Source: Clostridia bacterium (GTDB lineage: Bacteria > Bacillota > Clostridia > Oscillospirales > Acutalibacteraceae). Taken from it: DNA of 64,000 nt. A program made the translations under genes and the position numbers. Below are positions 1 to 8,868 of this stretch, in pieces. Below the pieces are notes generated by a model. The model saw only the letters and a list, made by a program, of their open reading frames with translations. It did no database searches and was not told the origin of the DNA. The stretch covers positions 1 through 64,000 of the forward strand of contig JAFQBE010000012.1 in the NCBI GenBank assembly GCA_017416765.1, written 5' to 3'. The first letter of the stretch is position 1, and every line of letters begins with the position of its first letter.

Positions 1-45
1 ACGTGGATTTTCAGTCCACTGCTCTACCAACTGAGCTACAGAGGC
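1..45 (-). tRNA. tRNA-Phe (GAA), cut by window edge
   Basis: Read on the minus strand, this begins GCCTCTGTAGCTCAG, a standard acceptor and D-arm. It continues into an anticodon stem GTGGA/TCCAC around loop CTGAAAA, giving anticodon GAA (Phe). The T-arm and 3' end lie outside the window. It is the last gene visible in a leftward tRNA cluster. Confidence 0.93.
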
Positions 46-57
46 ATTTAAAAAAAA

Positions 58-134
58 TGGCGACCCGGAACGGGCTCGAACCGTCGACCTCTAGCGTGAC
101 AGGCTAGCGTTCTAACCAACTGAACTACCGGGCC
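58..134 (-). tRNA. tRNA-Asp (GTC)
   Basis: A complete cloverleaf on the minus strand. Acceptor GGCCCGG pairs with CCGGGTC, the discriminator is G as expected for Asp, and CCA is genome-encoded. The anticodon loop CTGTCAC gives GTC. It lies 7 nt after tRNA-Val in the same transcript. Confidence 0.96.
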
Positions 135-141
135 ATTAAAA

Positions 142-218
142 TGGTGGGAACAATAGGGCTCGAACCTATGACCCCCTGCTTGTAAGGCAGGTGCTCTAGC
201 CAACTGAGCTATGCTCCC
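142..218 (-). tRNA. tRNA-Val (TAC)
   Basis: A complete minus-strand cloverleaf. Acceptor GGGAGCA pairs with TGTTCCC, the anticodon loop CTTACAA gives TAC, and CCA is encoded. It is the first gene of the tRNA operon, about 35 nt downstream of the predicted transcription start. Confidence 0.96.
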
Positions 219-225
219 ACGTTAT

Positions 226-256
226 TTGCGCCGCCGCTTTATTACCGGCGACGCAA
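226..256 (-). promoter_or_regulatory. 5' leader hairpin of the tRNA operon
   Basis: An 11-bp stem with one G-U pair and a 9-nt loop (arms TTGCGTCGCCG and CGGCGGCGCAA on the minus strand). It starts within a few nucleotides of the predicted transcription start and precedes tRNA-Val. It has no U-tail, so it is more likely a leader or processing hairpin than a terminator. That role is an inference. Confidence 0.5.
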
Positions 257-259
257 ACT

Positions 260-288
260 AATATACTACATTTTTTCAAACTTGTCAA
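260..288 (-). promoter_or_regulatory. Sigma-A promoter of the tRNA operon
   Basis: On the minus strand the -35 is TTGACA (283-288), the spacer is 17 nt and the -10 is TATATT (260-265). This is a near-consensus vegetative promoter, as expected for stable RNA genes. Confidence 0.85.
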
Positions 289-362
289 CACTTTTTTGAA
301 ACTTTTTTTTAATTTTTTCAAAAAAGTTTTTGCAGCTCAAATAATCGTTGATTTTAAGCCAA

Positions 363-2054
363 TCAGATAGCGAATACCTTTAATATATATGATACAAAAA
401 GGCTTAAATATTTCAGAATTTCTGAAAAAATATCAGAATATTTTTCGACAACATCCCCTACCGTTGCTTTTACACCGTAGCCGGGCAGAGTACCGTTATT
501 ATCGTCCACACCGTCATTGTCCATTGTAAACTCATAAAGTAACGGGGAAGCTATTGCAAGCAGAAGGTATTCGACCGCTGTTGCCCTGCTCATAAGCTTT
601 GTACAAAGCTGTGTTATTTCAGTTGTAATACCGTCTTCAAGGCCGAGCAGCTCATTTACAGCACCGAGAAGTACATTGTCTGCAATACCTGCAAGGTCAT
701 CGCGAAGGATTATTGCAACGATTTTAAAGAATGCTGAAATAGTGTCGCTGTCAAGCGGATAATTTTCACTACCGGCATAATGTGCGCCGGCAAGCTCCAT
801 TGCAAGGTCCCAACCTGTACTGTAATCTGTTTTCGGAAGGTCAACACCGTATTCTTTTGCAAGTGCCTGAACACTGCCTTCTTCACCGTAAAGAGGCATT
901 TCAAGTATATCGGTAAGGCCCGTAACAGCTGTGTTTACAAGATTATAGAAAGGTTCACCTTCTGCAATACCGATTTTTTCCATTGTCATACCAAGAGCAA
1001 GTCTGTACTGAACACCTGCTTTAAAGAAGCCCTTGGCATAATTGTTAAAGCCGGCATTCATCATATCAATATGTTCCTGTGTATAGCCGCTTACAGTAGC
1101 AGTAAGTGCATCGGTATCAATTTTGTCAACAGTTCTTGTTTCGTATTTAATTTCATTATCGGTTGCTGTGAAATAGCGATACTGAATGGGATACATCGTA
1201 AGAGAAGTTGTTGCAAAATCATAGATTTTATTACCCAAGGTGCTTGTGTAGGTTGCAGCATCACTGCAATGCTCATGACCTGTGAAAACAAGCTTAATAC
1301 CCGCATTTGCGAACATTTCAGCAGTTGTATAGTGGAAACGGACAATAAAGTTACGGCTGAGAATTCTCTGTACGGGAAGATGGTCAAGAAGATTGTGATG
1401 CATCATGAGAATCGGATATTTACCGTCAGCATATGCTTTTTCAGCCTGGTCACAGACCCACTGCATTTTTTCAAGACTCATGCCGTCTTCAGTTGATTTT
1501 GAGGGGTCACAGCTATCAAGGGCAATAAGACGATATTCGTCGTTAAGCTCTGCAACATAAGAACAGTTGCCCTCCATTGTTGCAATAGCCTTATCATAGC
1601 CGAACTGATAGTACATTTCAATAAAATCATTATACTTAAAATCAATATCAGCCTGACCGTTATCGTGGTTGCCGTTGATAACATAAATCTGCTTACCGGT
1701 TTCATCTTCAAAAGCCTTGAATTTTGCAGCCATATCAATATGCTGCTGAACAACAATTCTACCGTCATTTACGATATCACCGGGAACAAGAACAAACTCA
1801 ACCGTATCATCTTCTGCGCACTGACGAAGGAATTCATCAATAATATATCCGCTTTCGTCCTCCATGGCAGCTCGTCTGTTAGCATACCAGTAGATTGGGT
1901 CATCAATCGGACCGTCAAGCGCTTCACGAGGCTCAACATAGTGAAGGTCGGAAGCTACGGCAAAGTTTGTTGCCGACTCGTCGGCTGAAACGCCTACTGC
2001 TATGAGTGAAAAGATAAGTGCTGCAGAAAGAATAATGCTAATAACTTTTTTCAT
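363..2054 (-). CDS. Exported calcineurin-like metallophosphoesterase
   Basis: Predicted to hydrolyse phosphoesters outside the membrane with a two-metal centre. The start is placed at the internal ATG (2054) because GGAG sits 9 nt upstream of it; the earlier in-frame ATG at 2069 overlaps that ribosome site. The product is about 563 aa and opens with a signal peptide (MKKVISIILSAALIFSLIAV). The metallophosphatase blocks appear in order: SDLHYV (D-x-H), GDIVNDG, NGNHD, MHHN and TGHEH. The roughly 200 C-terminal residues are family-unknown and end in a hydrophobic stretch. It is the last gene of a leftward operon, with its ribosome site just after the GH2 stop. The substrate cannot be told from sequence. 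Confidence 0.88.
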   Translation of the reverse strand: MKKVISIILSAALIFSLIAVGVSADESATNFAVASDLHYVEPREALDGPIDDPIYWYANRRAAMEDESGYIIDEFLRQCAEDDTVEFVLVPGDIVNDGRIVVQQHIDMAAKFKAFEDETGKQIYVINGNHDNGQADIDFKYNDFIEMYYQFGYDKAIATMEGNCSYVAELNDEYRLIALDSCDPSKSTEDGMSLEKMQWVCDQAEKAYADGKYPILMMHHNLLDHLPVQRILSRNFIVRFHYTTAEMFANAGIKLVFTGHEHCSDAATYTSTLGNKIYDFATTSLTMYPIQYRYFTATDNEIKYETRTVDKIDTDALTATVSGYTQEHIDMMNAGFNNYAKGFFKAGVQYRLALGMTMEKIGIAEGEPFYNLVNTAVTGLTDILEMPLYGEEGSVQALAKEYGVDLPKTDYSTGWDLAMELAGAHYAGSENYPLDSDTISAFFKIVAIILRDDLAGIADNVLLGAVNELLGLEDGITTEITQLCTKLMSRATAVEYLLLAIASPLLYEFTMDNDGVDDNNGTLPGYGVKATVGDVVEKYSDIFSEILKYLSLFVSYILKVFAI

Positions 2055-2074
2055 TTTCGTTTTCTCCATAATTA

Positions 2075-4321
2075 TTAATCTTTTTTAATAGCCTGAAGTT
2101 TATCATTTACCCAGATTTTAACATCGGGTGAAAGATTGCTGCCCGCCATATCGAAAATCTTTTCAATAGTAAAGCCCTTTGCCATTGAAAGCATGCCTTT
2201 ACTGACATTCATGTTCATCATCTCGCTGACTTTGCCAATCATTTCGGATATGAACTTTTCGCCTTCTTCTGTTTTCATGATATCGCCAAGCTTATCTTTA
2301 ACGCAGAAATAGCCTTCTTTAAAAGTAAGCTCACCGCTTGATTCAAGACCCTCAAACCAGTTTTTACCTTCGTTGCCGCCCGCCTGTGCTTTGAGAACAT
2401 AGGATTCATTCGGTGTATCGGTAAGTTTAAGAACCATTTTATCGTAAAGGTTTCCGGACTTCGCTTCGATTACATTCTCCCCTGCTTTAAGTTCAACACC
2501 TTCAAAGACAAATATTTTATCAGCTTCAAGTGTTGCAAACTCATTGCCGTTCACATAAAGAGTAACCGATTTCTGATTGGAATAAGCCTTAATTTTAACA
2601 ATACTTTCTGTTCTGTCAACATAGCGTGATGAACAAAGATGAACAAAGGGCTCATTGCTCCACCATGCCTTATAAACATAGAAGCTATCCTTTTTAATTT
2701 TACGGTCGTAGGTTACAAGGCCCTTGTTATTTCTGCCCTTTACACCGCCTTCATCGCGCATATCTGAGCCGAAATCGAACATATTCCAAACATGTGTACT
2801 CCAAAGATACGGTCTTGTATCAAAGGTTTTGAGCATTTCTTCATGGTAATATGTCTGATATTCTTCGGAATAGTCAGAACGCTTCGGATCATCATTATGA
2901 TACATCAGTATACCCTCACAGCCGTATTCGGAAACACCGAGTGCGCGTGTGGGATTGAGCTTGTGGAATTCATCAAGCCACGGACCGTTATCTGCAACTT
3001 CACCCATATACCAACCAAAATAATGGTTGTAGGAAAGTATATCTGTGATATAGTTCATGGGACTGTCCATTTCAACCATTGTGAGGTTGGCAAGCGTTGT
3101 AAGACGGGTTGGGTCAAGCTCATGGCACAAATCGTTAAGCGCTTTAAGGTTGGATATAAGCGATTCACTTTCACCGCCGATTGAAATTTCGTTAGCTATG
3201 CCCCAACAGACAATTGACGGATGGTTATAATTCTGAAGCACAAGCTCCTTCATTTGTGAAAGAGTATTTTCGCGCGCCTGGGGTGTATCGACAAAAACGG
3301 AAATGAAGGGAATTTCAGCCCAGATTATCATGCCGTATTCATCACAAAGGTCATAAAAATACTGCGAATGCTGATAGTGAGCAAGTCGTATTGTGTTAGC
3401 ACCGACTTCTTTAATCAGCTCCATATCCTCCTTGTGCTCTTTTTCGGCAATGGCCCAGCCCATATTTTCTCTGTCCTGATGGCGGGAAACACCGCGGAGA
3501 GGATAGGATTTGCCGTTAAGGAAAAAGCCCTTTTCCGGGTCAACGCTGAATGTTCTGATACCAAAGCGTGTACTTACATTATCAACAGCTTTTCCGCTCT
3601 TATAAAGTACCGCATTAACGGTATAAAGATACGGGTCTTCAACACCGTTCCAAAGATGCGGCTTTTCAATATTAAGCGTTGCAGTAGCTGTATTGTTCAC
3701 AACATCAGCCTTAACCTTCTCCCCTGCAACATCGAATTCAACGGCATTACCGCCGTTTGTATAGGCTGTAAATGTTACTGTCGCAGTACCGTCATCATTA
3801 ACCTTTGGGGTAACGGTAATACCGCTTGTGCCGAGATAGCTTAAATCGAAACGGGTTTTATCCGCAATAATAAGGTTTACGTTTCTGTAAAGGCCGCCAA
3901 AGAAAGTAAAGTCTGCCGTTGTGGGGTAAACATTGCGGTTCCGGTCGCCATTATCAACAGCAACGGAAAGCTTGACTTTGCCGCGCTTCATGTAAGGAGT
4001 AAGATTTGCTCTGAATGTTGAGAAGCCGCCTTCGTGATGAGCAATTTTTTCGCCGCCGGCATACACATCACACATAAGGCTTGCACCTTCAAATTCAATA
4101 AACACTTCTTCATCAGCTGATGTATTAACCTTTATTTCACGGCAATACCAGCATTTGTCGCGGTAGTAACCCGCGCCGCCATCCTGACCGTCCATATTAT
4201 TCCATGTATGAGGCAAATCCAGCTTATCCCAGTTTCTTTTACCCTTTTTGGGGACTTTATCCTTTTTTACAGGACCCTGATGAAAGCTCCATCCATCGTT
4301 AATTCTGATAATTTTACGCAT
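2075..4321 (-). CDS. Glycoside hydrolase family 2 (beta-galactosidase/beta-glucuronidase type)
   Basis: Hydrolyses beta-linked galactosides, glucuronides or related sugars in the cytoplasm; no signal peptide is seen. The 748-aa protein has the GH2 order: a jelly-roll sugar-binding domain (about 1-160, with DLPHTWN and YYRDKCWY), an Ig-like domain, then a TIM barrel. The acid/base is Glu378 in WGIANE and the nucleophile is Glu465 in SEYGCEG. The tail (about 590-650) looks like the Ig-like DUF4982 module. It lies between the GH4 gene and a metallophosphoesterase, which suggests oligosaccharide breakdown. The exact beta-linked sugar is not decided by sequence. Confidence 0.93.
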   Translation of the reverse strand: MRKIIRINDGWSFHQGPVKKDKVPKKGKRNWDKLDLPHTWNNMDGQDGGAGYYRDKCWYCREIKVNTSADEEVFIEFEGASLMCDVYAGGEKIAHHEGGFSTFRANLTPYMKRGKVKLSVAVDNGDRNRNVYPTTADFTFFGGLYRNVNLIIADKTRFDLSYLGTSGITVTPKVNDDGTATVTFTAYTNGGNAVEFDVAGEKVKADVVNNTATATLNIEKPHLWNGVEDPYLYTVNAVLYKSGKAVDNVSTRFGIRTFSVDPEKGFFLNGKSYPLRGVSRHQDRENMGWAIAEKEHKEDMELIKEVGANTIRLAHYQHSQYFYDLCDEYGMIIWAEIPFISVFVDTPQARENTLSQMKELVLQNYNHPSIVCWGIANEISIGGESESLISNLKALNDLCHELDPTRLTTLANLTMVEMDSPMNYITDILSYNHYFGWYMGEVADNGPWLDEFHKLNPTRALGVSEYGCEGILMYHNDDPKRSDYSEEYQTYYHEEMLKTFDTRPYLWSTHVWNMFDFGSDMRDEGGVKGRNNKGLVTYDRKIKKDSFYVYKAWWSNEPFVHLCSSRYVDRTESIVKIKAYSNQKSVTLYVNGNEFATLEADKIFVFEGVELKAGENVIEAKSGNLYDKMVLKLTDTPNESYVLKAQAGGNEGKNWFEGLESSGELTFKEGYFCVKDKLGDIMKTEEGEKFISEMIGKVSEMMNMNVSKGMLSMAKGFTIEKIFDMAGSNLSPDVKIWVNDKLQAIKKD

Positions 4322-4336
4322 TTTTTCACTATCCTT

Positions 4337-4378
4337 TTAAAAGCCGAATACCGACCCGTTTAAAGGTCGGATTTCGGC
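4337..4378 (-). terminator. Intercistronic terminator or attenuator between GH4 and GH2 genes
   Basis: On the minus strand GCCGAA/TTCGGC and CCGACC/GGTCGG form a two-part stem, followed by TTTT and then the GH2 ribosome site. The U-tail is short. It may partly terminate transcription and lower GH2 output relative to GH4. Confidence 0.6.
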
Positions 4379-4387
4379 AAAGTATGT

Positions 4388-5731
4388 TTAGTTGTATTTA
4401 GGCATCCAATCACCGTGTACTTCAATAAGTTCATCAACCATCTTGACAATATCGTCAATGCTCAGTTCTGAACCTGTGTGCGGGTCAAGCATAGCTGCCT
4501 GATAAATATGTTCCTTTTTCTTGGTAACGGCAGCTTCAATTGTGAGAAGCTGAACATTAATGTTAGTCATATTCATTGCGGCAAGCTGAACAGGAAGCTT
4601 ACCGATATGGCACGGAGTTACACCACTTGAATCAACAAGGCAGGGAACCTCAACGCAGGCATCAGCTGGAAGGTTGGTAATAAGACCATTATTAAGTACG
4701 TTACCGCCGATTTTGTAGGGATTGTTGGTAACCATAGCCTCCATAATATAGGAAGCATATTCGTGCGTACGCTCGTGAGTAATCTTACCGTTATTATAAA
4801 GGTTTTGTTTTTCCTTATCCCAGCGGCCGATAGATTCAATACACCGTCTGGGATATTCATCAAGCGGAATCTTGTAATCAGCAACAAGATTGGGATACTT
4901 ATCCTTAATATAGAACATATTGTATTCTGCATTATGCTCGCTTGACTCTGTACAATAGTAACCAAGGCGCTTGATATAGTCAAAGCGAACCATATCATTA
5001 TGCTTCTTTTCCGGGTCATTGGTAGCAAGTGCTGCGGCATTGATTTCTGCAGCCCTGCGCTTGATTTCGGGATAAAGGTCGTTACCGTCCTTATCGTGAA
5101 TTTCAAGCAGCCATGCCATGTGGTTTATGCCCGCAATTTTATCGTATCTGCCCTCAATCTTATCATCCATACCTACATGGTGGAGCAGGTCCCTGGAACA
5201 GCCCTGAACAGAGTGGCAAAGACCGACAGTCTTGATACCGGTATATCTTTGCATATAGCCGGAAAGGATAGCCATGGGGTTAGTGTAGTTAAGGAACCAT
5301 GCGTCGGGACAGACCTCCTGCATATCTCTCGCAAAATCTTCAAGAACGGGAATTGTACGCAGACCGCGCATAATGCCGCCAATACCGAGTGTATCGGCAA
5401 TGGTCTGACGCAATCCGTACTTCTTGGGAATTTCAAAGTCTGTAATTGTGCAGGGGTCATAAAGGCCTACCTGAATTGCATTGACAACAAAGTTTGCTCC
5501 GCGCAAAGCATCCTTACGGTTTTCAACACCAAGGTAAGTTTTAATTTTCGCCTTGCCGCCGTTAACATTTTTGTTAATTGCGCTGAGGATTATTTCCGAA
5601 TCCTCGAGGCGCTGTTTATCAATATCATAAAGAGCTATTTCAGCCTCGCAAAGACTGGGTGTACACATGCTGTCGCCAAGAACATTTCTTGCAAATACGG
5701 TACTGCCTGCGCCCATGAATGTAATTTTCAT
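4388..5731 (-). CDS. melA: Glycoside hydrolase family 4, alpha-galactosidase type
   Basis: GH4 enzymes cleave alpha-glycosides by an NAD+ and Mn2+ dependent oxidation-elimination mechanism in the cytoplasm. The 447-aa protein starts with a Rossmann nucleotide-binding site (MKITFMGAGSTVF), has the family motif NYTNPMA, and carries the metal-binding Cys172 in GLCHSVQG plus His in GINHMAW. The CHSVQG form is typical of the MelA alpha-galactosidase subgroup rather than the phospho-glucosidase subgroup, so a free alpha-galactoside such as melibiose is the likelier substrate. It lies between a metallophosphoesterase and GH2 genes, all leftwards. The related alpha-glucuronidase or alpha-glucosidase activity cannot be excluded. 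Confidence 0.88.
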   Translation of the reverse strand: MKITFMGAGSTVFARNVLGDSMCTPSLCEAEIALYDIDKQRLEDSEIILSAINKNVNGGKAKIKTYLGVENRKDALRGANFVVNAIQVGLYDPCTITDFEIPKKYGLRQTIADTLGIGGIMRGLRTIPVLEDFARDMQEVCPDAWFLNYTNPMAILSGYMQRYTGIKTVGLCHSVQGCSRDLLHHVGMDDKIEGRYDKIAGINHMAWLLEIHDKDGNDLYPEIKRRAAEINAAALATNDPEKKHNDMVRFDYIKRLGYYCTESSEHNAEYNMFYIKDKYPNLVADYKIPLDEYPRRCIESIGRWDKEKQNLYNNGKITHERTHEYASYIMEAMVTNNPYKIGGNVLNNGLITNLPADACVEVPCLVDSSGVTPCHIGKLPVQLAAMNMTNINVQLLTIEAAVTKKKEHIYQAAMLDPHTGSELSIDDIVKMVDELIEVHGDWMPKYN

Positions 5732-5765
5732 ATTTTTTATCTCCTTTTATTTAAAATTTAATATA

Positions 5766-6758
5766 TTAAATTAAGTCGATTGTGTATTCGTATGCTGTGT
5801 ACCATACGTTGCTTGAGTAGCTTCTTCCGCGAATTATAACTTCATCTTCATATACTTCAAACACAAAGCCCGTACCGCTCATATTCTGACCGAGTGCGTT
5901 AAAATACATATAGGAAGGAAGGTTGATTGAGGTGATATTGCCGTAGGTTTCAATGCTTTTATATCCCGCATATTCCGATGTAAGCTTATCGCCAAAACCG
6001 CTGTGAATATGACCGCTGATATAAAATACATTCTTATATTTCTGCAGAACAGCCTGAATATTGTCGGACTGCTCACCGATACCGCCGGTAAAATCGTCAT
6101 AATCATCGTCACCCCAGGATTCGGGAAGACCGTGAGTCATATTCATCGGCTGATGGAATACAACAAATATAGGCAGACCGCTTTCTGCCGCCTTTGCCAT
6201 TTCGGCATCAAGCCACTGTACCTGTTCATCGGAAACTGTCGCGCCTACATGGTCGCCTTCGCTGCCTAAAACAATGAAAGTATATCCGTTAACCTGAGTT
6301 GAATAATACACATTGTCAATTTTTCTGCCGGCAATGCGGTTATTGTAACGGATAAAGCGCTCTTTGGAAACCTCAAACGATGTTTCATCATCTGTAGCCC
6401 ATGTATCGTGATTACCTTCGGCAAAAATATACTCGCGTGCAGGTGTATAGCCTACAAATGCTTTTGCGCAGTTTTCCCAATCTTCTTCATAGGCGTGGTC
6501 AGTTACATCGCCTGCATGAACAAGCGCATCAAGCGGATACTTCGAATCCTGCATATCTGCAAGACCCAGCTGCATCATAAACACACGCAAGGGTGAAGAA
6601 TTAAAATGAGTATCGGACATAGTCGCAAAATAAAGCTTAATGTTTTCTTCATCCCGCGGCGCAAAATCGGCAGAAATATTGCCGGCAACCGGGAAAGCAA
6701 TCAGCGTAGCAATAGCCATAAACACGGCAGATATTGCCCTGAAAACGGAAACGAACAT
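5766..6758 (-). CDS. Exported calcineurin-like metallophosphoesterase
   Basis: First gene of the leftward carbohydrate operon. The 330-aa protein has an N-terminal hydrophobic signal or anchor (about residues 3-27). The five metallophosphatase blocks follow: MSDTHF, HAGDVTD, EGNHDTW, VVFHQPMN and SGHIHSG. It probably hydrolyses a phosphoester at the cell surface. It is not a close copy of the 363-2054 enzyme: it is shorter and lacks the long C-terminal region. Two such enzymes bracketing the GH4 and GH2 genes suggest that phosphate is released from the same glycan or glycolipid, but that is inference. Confidence 0.88.
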   Translation of the reverse strand: MFVSVFRAISAVFMAIATLIAFPVAGNISADFAPRDEENIKLYFATMSDTHFNSSPLRVFMMQLGLADMQDSKYPLDALVHAGDVTDHAYEEDWENCAKAFVGYTPAREYIFAEGNHDTWATDDETSFEVSKERFIRYNNRIAGRKIDNVYYSTQVNGYTFIVLGSEGDHVGATVSDEQVQWLDAEMAKAAESGLPIFVVFHQPMNMTHGLPESWGDDDYDDFTGGIGEQSDNIQAVLQKYKNVFYISGHIHSGFGDKLTSEYAGYKSIETYGNITSINLPSYMYFNALGQNMSGTGFVFEVYEDEVIIRGRSYSSNVWYTAYEYTIDLI

Positions 6759-6794
6759 AATTAATCCCCTTATTAAAGAAAAATATTTGTTTTA

Positions 6795-6822
6795 ATTATA
6801 CAATTTATAGAATTAAAGTCAA
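6795..6822 (-). promoter_or_regulatory. Sigma-A promoter of the carbohydrate operon
   Basis: On the minus strand: TTGACT (6817-6822), 16-nt spacer, TATAAT (6795-6800), about 37 nt upstream of the metallophosphoesterase start. A ribosome site AGGGG precedes that gene. Confidence 0.75.
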
Positions 6823-6878
6823 TAAAATTTGATAAATTTATGTAATTTAATTAATATTATTTTAAAATTTTATCACAA

Positions 6879-6906
6879 CAAAAAACTGCCCTGATTTGCA
6901 GGGCAG
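6879..6906 (-). terminator. Rho-independent terminator of the LytTR/DUF3021 operon
   Basis: On the minus strand CTGCCCTG, a short loop and CAGGGCAG are followed by TTTTTTG, immediately after the DUF3021 stop codon. Confidence 0.9.
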
Positions 6907-6912
6907 AAAATT

Positions 6913-7323
6913 TCATATCTGATTATTAAGTTGCTTCGCTGTCTTTTTTACAACGGTATACACAGTTATATAAACCACAGCATATACAACTGCAAAAATC
7001 AGCGTAAAAACGAGTAAAACTCCGGGTTCAAAGGGAATCCAGCTGTTAATTAAATAACATGTTGAATAAGTCAGATACAGCGTTAAAAAATGCACACCTA
7101 CCGATTTTAAAACCGCCCAATGCTCAATCTGATTAAAAACGGTTGAGCCAGCCTGTATAAACGCAAGCAAATAACCTGAAACCACAGCAATAAGCATTTC
7201 CGTTGCATTAAGAGAAACACTTTCAAACAAAGAAATAATAAATATAACTACAGTAACAACAATCGGTCCGAACCCGCCGAAAATCAACCCTCTAAACAGA
7301 AAATTTTTCAAATATTTATTCAT
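6913..7323 (-). CDS. DUF3021-type four-helix membrane protein
   Basis: A 136-aa integral membrane protein with four predicted hydrophobic segments (about residues 9-32, 41-60, 70-92 and 104-127). The size, topology and the Q-x-E-H-W region in the middle fit the DUF3021 family. Its ATG overlaps the stop of the preceding LytTR gene by 4 nt (ATGA), so the two are translationally coupled. In Firmicutes this pair is recurrent and the membrane protein is thought to control the LytTR regulator; the signal is not known. Confidence 0.82.
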   Translation of the reverse strand: MNKYLKNFLFRGLIFGGFGPIVVTVVIFIISLFESVSLNATEMLIAVVSGYLLAFIQAGSTVFNQIEHWAVLKSVGVHFLTLYLTYSTCYLINSWIPFEPGVLLVFTLIFAVVYAVVYITVYTVVKKTAKQLNNQI

Positions 7324-7751
7324 AACCCAAAACTCCTTTTCACTTTTGTAAGTTCTCGCCTTGAAATATAATCTTCAAAGCCGTTTTTCAGGCACACTTT
7401 AATTGCGCCTCCAATGGAAACCTGAAATTTTTTCACAAAGTTTTTATTGATAATACAGCCCTGATTAATTTTAACAAAGTTTTCATTTATAATGCTTTCA
7501 ATATTGCAAAGTCTTTGTTTAATCATAAGCTTTTTATTATCCGTACTGATATAAACCCTTCCCGAATCCGTAAAAAAACAATATATTTCATCGAGCGGAA
7601 CACAAAATATTTCATCATCTGCGTAGCCTGTTATTTCCTCTGTTCCTCGATTAAGCATACGCTCAATACTATCTACGAAAGCCGTTCTCTCATGTACCGA
7701 TAAAACAAGTGATTCGGGATTGTTTTTATCAATAATCAACCTGTATTCCAT
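7320..7751 (-). CDS. LytTR-domain DNA-binding regulator
   Basis: A stand-alone LytTR transcription factor of 143 aa. The LytTR fold occupies roughly residues 45-140, with the typical beginning IFCVPLDEIYCFFT and end FVKINQGCIINKNFVKKF. No receiver domain is present. The start is placed at ATG 7751, 8 nt after AGGAGG; an in-frame GTG at 7760 lies inside the ribosome site. It probably regulates its own operon together with the overlapping DUF3021 protein, as seen in other LytTR/DUF3021 pairs. Confidence 0.88.
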   Translation of the reverse strand: MEYRLIIDKNNPESLVLSVHERTAFVDSIERMLNRGTEEITGYADDEIFCVPLDEIYCFFTDSGRVYISTDNKKLMIKQRLCNIESIINENFVKINQGCIINKNFVKKFQVSIGGAIKVCLKNGFEDYISRRELTKVKRSFGL

Positions 7752-7842
7752 TAGTAACACCTCCTTTCGGAAATTAATATATCATTTTATTACTGCTTTG
7801 TCATAAATCTGATTTATTCGGTATTTTTAAAGGAAAATTCGG

Positions 7843-7875
7843 CAAAAAAAGCGGATTCCCGAATGGGAATCCGCT
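7843..7875 (-). terminator. Rho-independent terminator of the lipoprotein gene
   Basis: A perfect 11-bp stem AGCGGATTCCC/GGGAATCCGCT with a 4-nt loop. It is followed on the minus strand by seven T. Confidence 0.95.
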
Positions 7876-7893
7876 AAGTTTCTGAATTATGGA

Positions 7894-8817
7894 TTAATAT
7901 TTGAAATTTTTGTAGATGATATGTGATGAACCTGTTGCGTTACCGCCACCGGCTGTATCGATAACTACGTTGATATCGTATTCAACTGTAAGGCTTACAA
8001 GGTTACCTGTTGTGGAATCGATAACTGCCTTTACCTTTGCGTTCTTATAGCTCTCGCTGACCTTTGCGCCGCCAAGAATATCATCGATTGCATCGTAGAT
8101 AACGATAGCTGTCTTGTGGTCGAAATAGCTCTTATCGCCATCGCCGACACAGATACCGCACTTGTCGATGGGAGAGTTGTTTGACTTGGAATTCTTGTCA
8201 GCATAGCTTTTGCCACCCTTAACACCCATTACGATTGTATACTGAGTGCCGTTTACTGTGCAAGTAGCATCAGTTACATCAGCTGCTGAAAGAGTGCTCT
8301 TGCGAAGGTACTGGTGAGGAAGGTCAGATTCCCACTGGCCCTTGGTAACATCCATTGTGTACTTGTTTTCTGCGCCGATGCCCATAAACTTATACATAAC
8401 ATCGCCGAATGTCTTGAGAAGGATACCTGCATTAAGCTGTTCATTGTCAACATAACGAAGCTTATTGAAGCCAACCTTTGCTGCAACAGCCTTGTTTACT
8501 GCGGTGTTGTAGTAGGAAATGATTTCGTCCTTGGAAGCAGGAACAGCAGGTGCTGTAGTTTCTTCCGCTACTGAACTTTCCTCTTCAGAAACAGGCTCAC
8601 TTGTTTCATCCTCAACGGAAACGGGCTCTGTTTCACTTACATCTTCGGAAACTTCTTCAGAAGCCTCTTCGGTGGGTGCTTCTGTTGCGTTTGCGTCGAG
8701 TGTTTCGTCAGCAAGTGTTGTAGATTCGTCTGTTACGGGGTCGGGTGTTTCCTCACCGCATGCAGCAAAGCTAAGGAGCATTGCAGCGGCAAGAAGAAGT
8801 GCGAGAAGTTTTTTCAT
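7894..8817 (-). CDS. Lipoprotein with acidic Ser/Thr/Glu linker, function unknown
   Basis: A 307-aa exported lipoprotein. The signal peptide MKKLLALLLAAAMLLSFAAC ends in a lipobox with Cys20. Residues about 25-95 are a low-complexity linker rich in Glu, Ser, Thr and Val, as in surface proteins that span the wall. The remaining ~210 residues form a globular domain I do not recognise. It has a good ribosome site (AGGAG) and its own strong terminator, so it is probably expressed alone or after MltG. Confidence 0.8.
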   Translation of the reverse strand: MKKLLALLLAAAMLLSFAACGEETPDPVTDESTTLADETLDANATEAPTEEASEEVSEDVSETEPVSVEDETSEPVSEEESSVAEETTAPAVPASKDEIISYYNTAVNKAVAAKVGFNKLRYVDNEQLNAGILLKTFGDVMYKFMGIGAENKYTMDVTKGQWESDLPHQYLRKSTLSAADVTDATCTVNGTQYTIVMGVKGGKSYADKNSKSNNSPIDKCGICVGDGDKSYFDHKTAIVIYDAIDDILGGAKVSESYKNAKVKAVIDSTTGNLVSLTVEYDINVVIDTAGGGNATGSSHIIYKNFKY

Positions 8818-8868
8818 TGGTGGAATTCTCCTTTCATATTAAATGCCTTAAAGGCATTGATTACAATA

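Noticed and set aside
780-1496. Long plus-strand frame opposite the metallophosphoesterase
   Set aside because: It is the antisense shadow of a gene with clear metallophosphatase motifs; it has no ribosome site and an unlikely Cys-rich composition.
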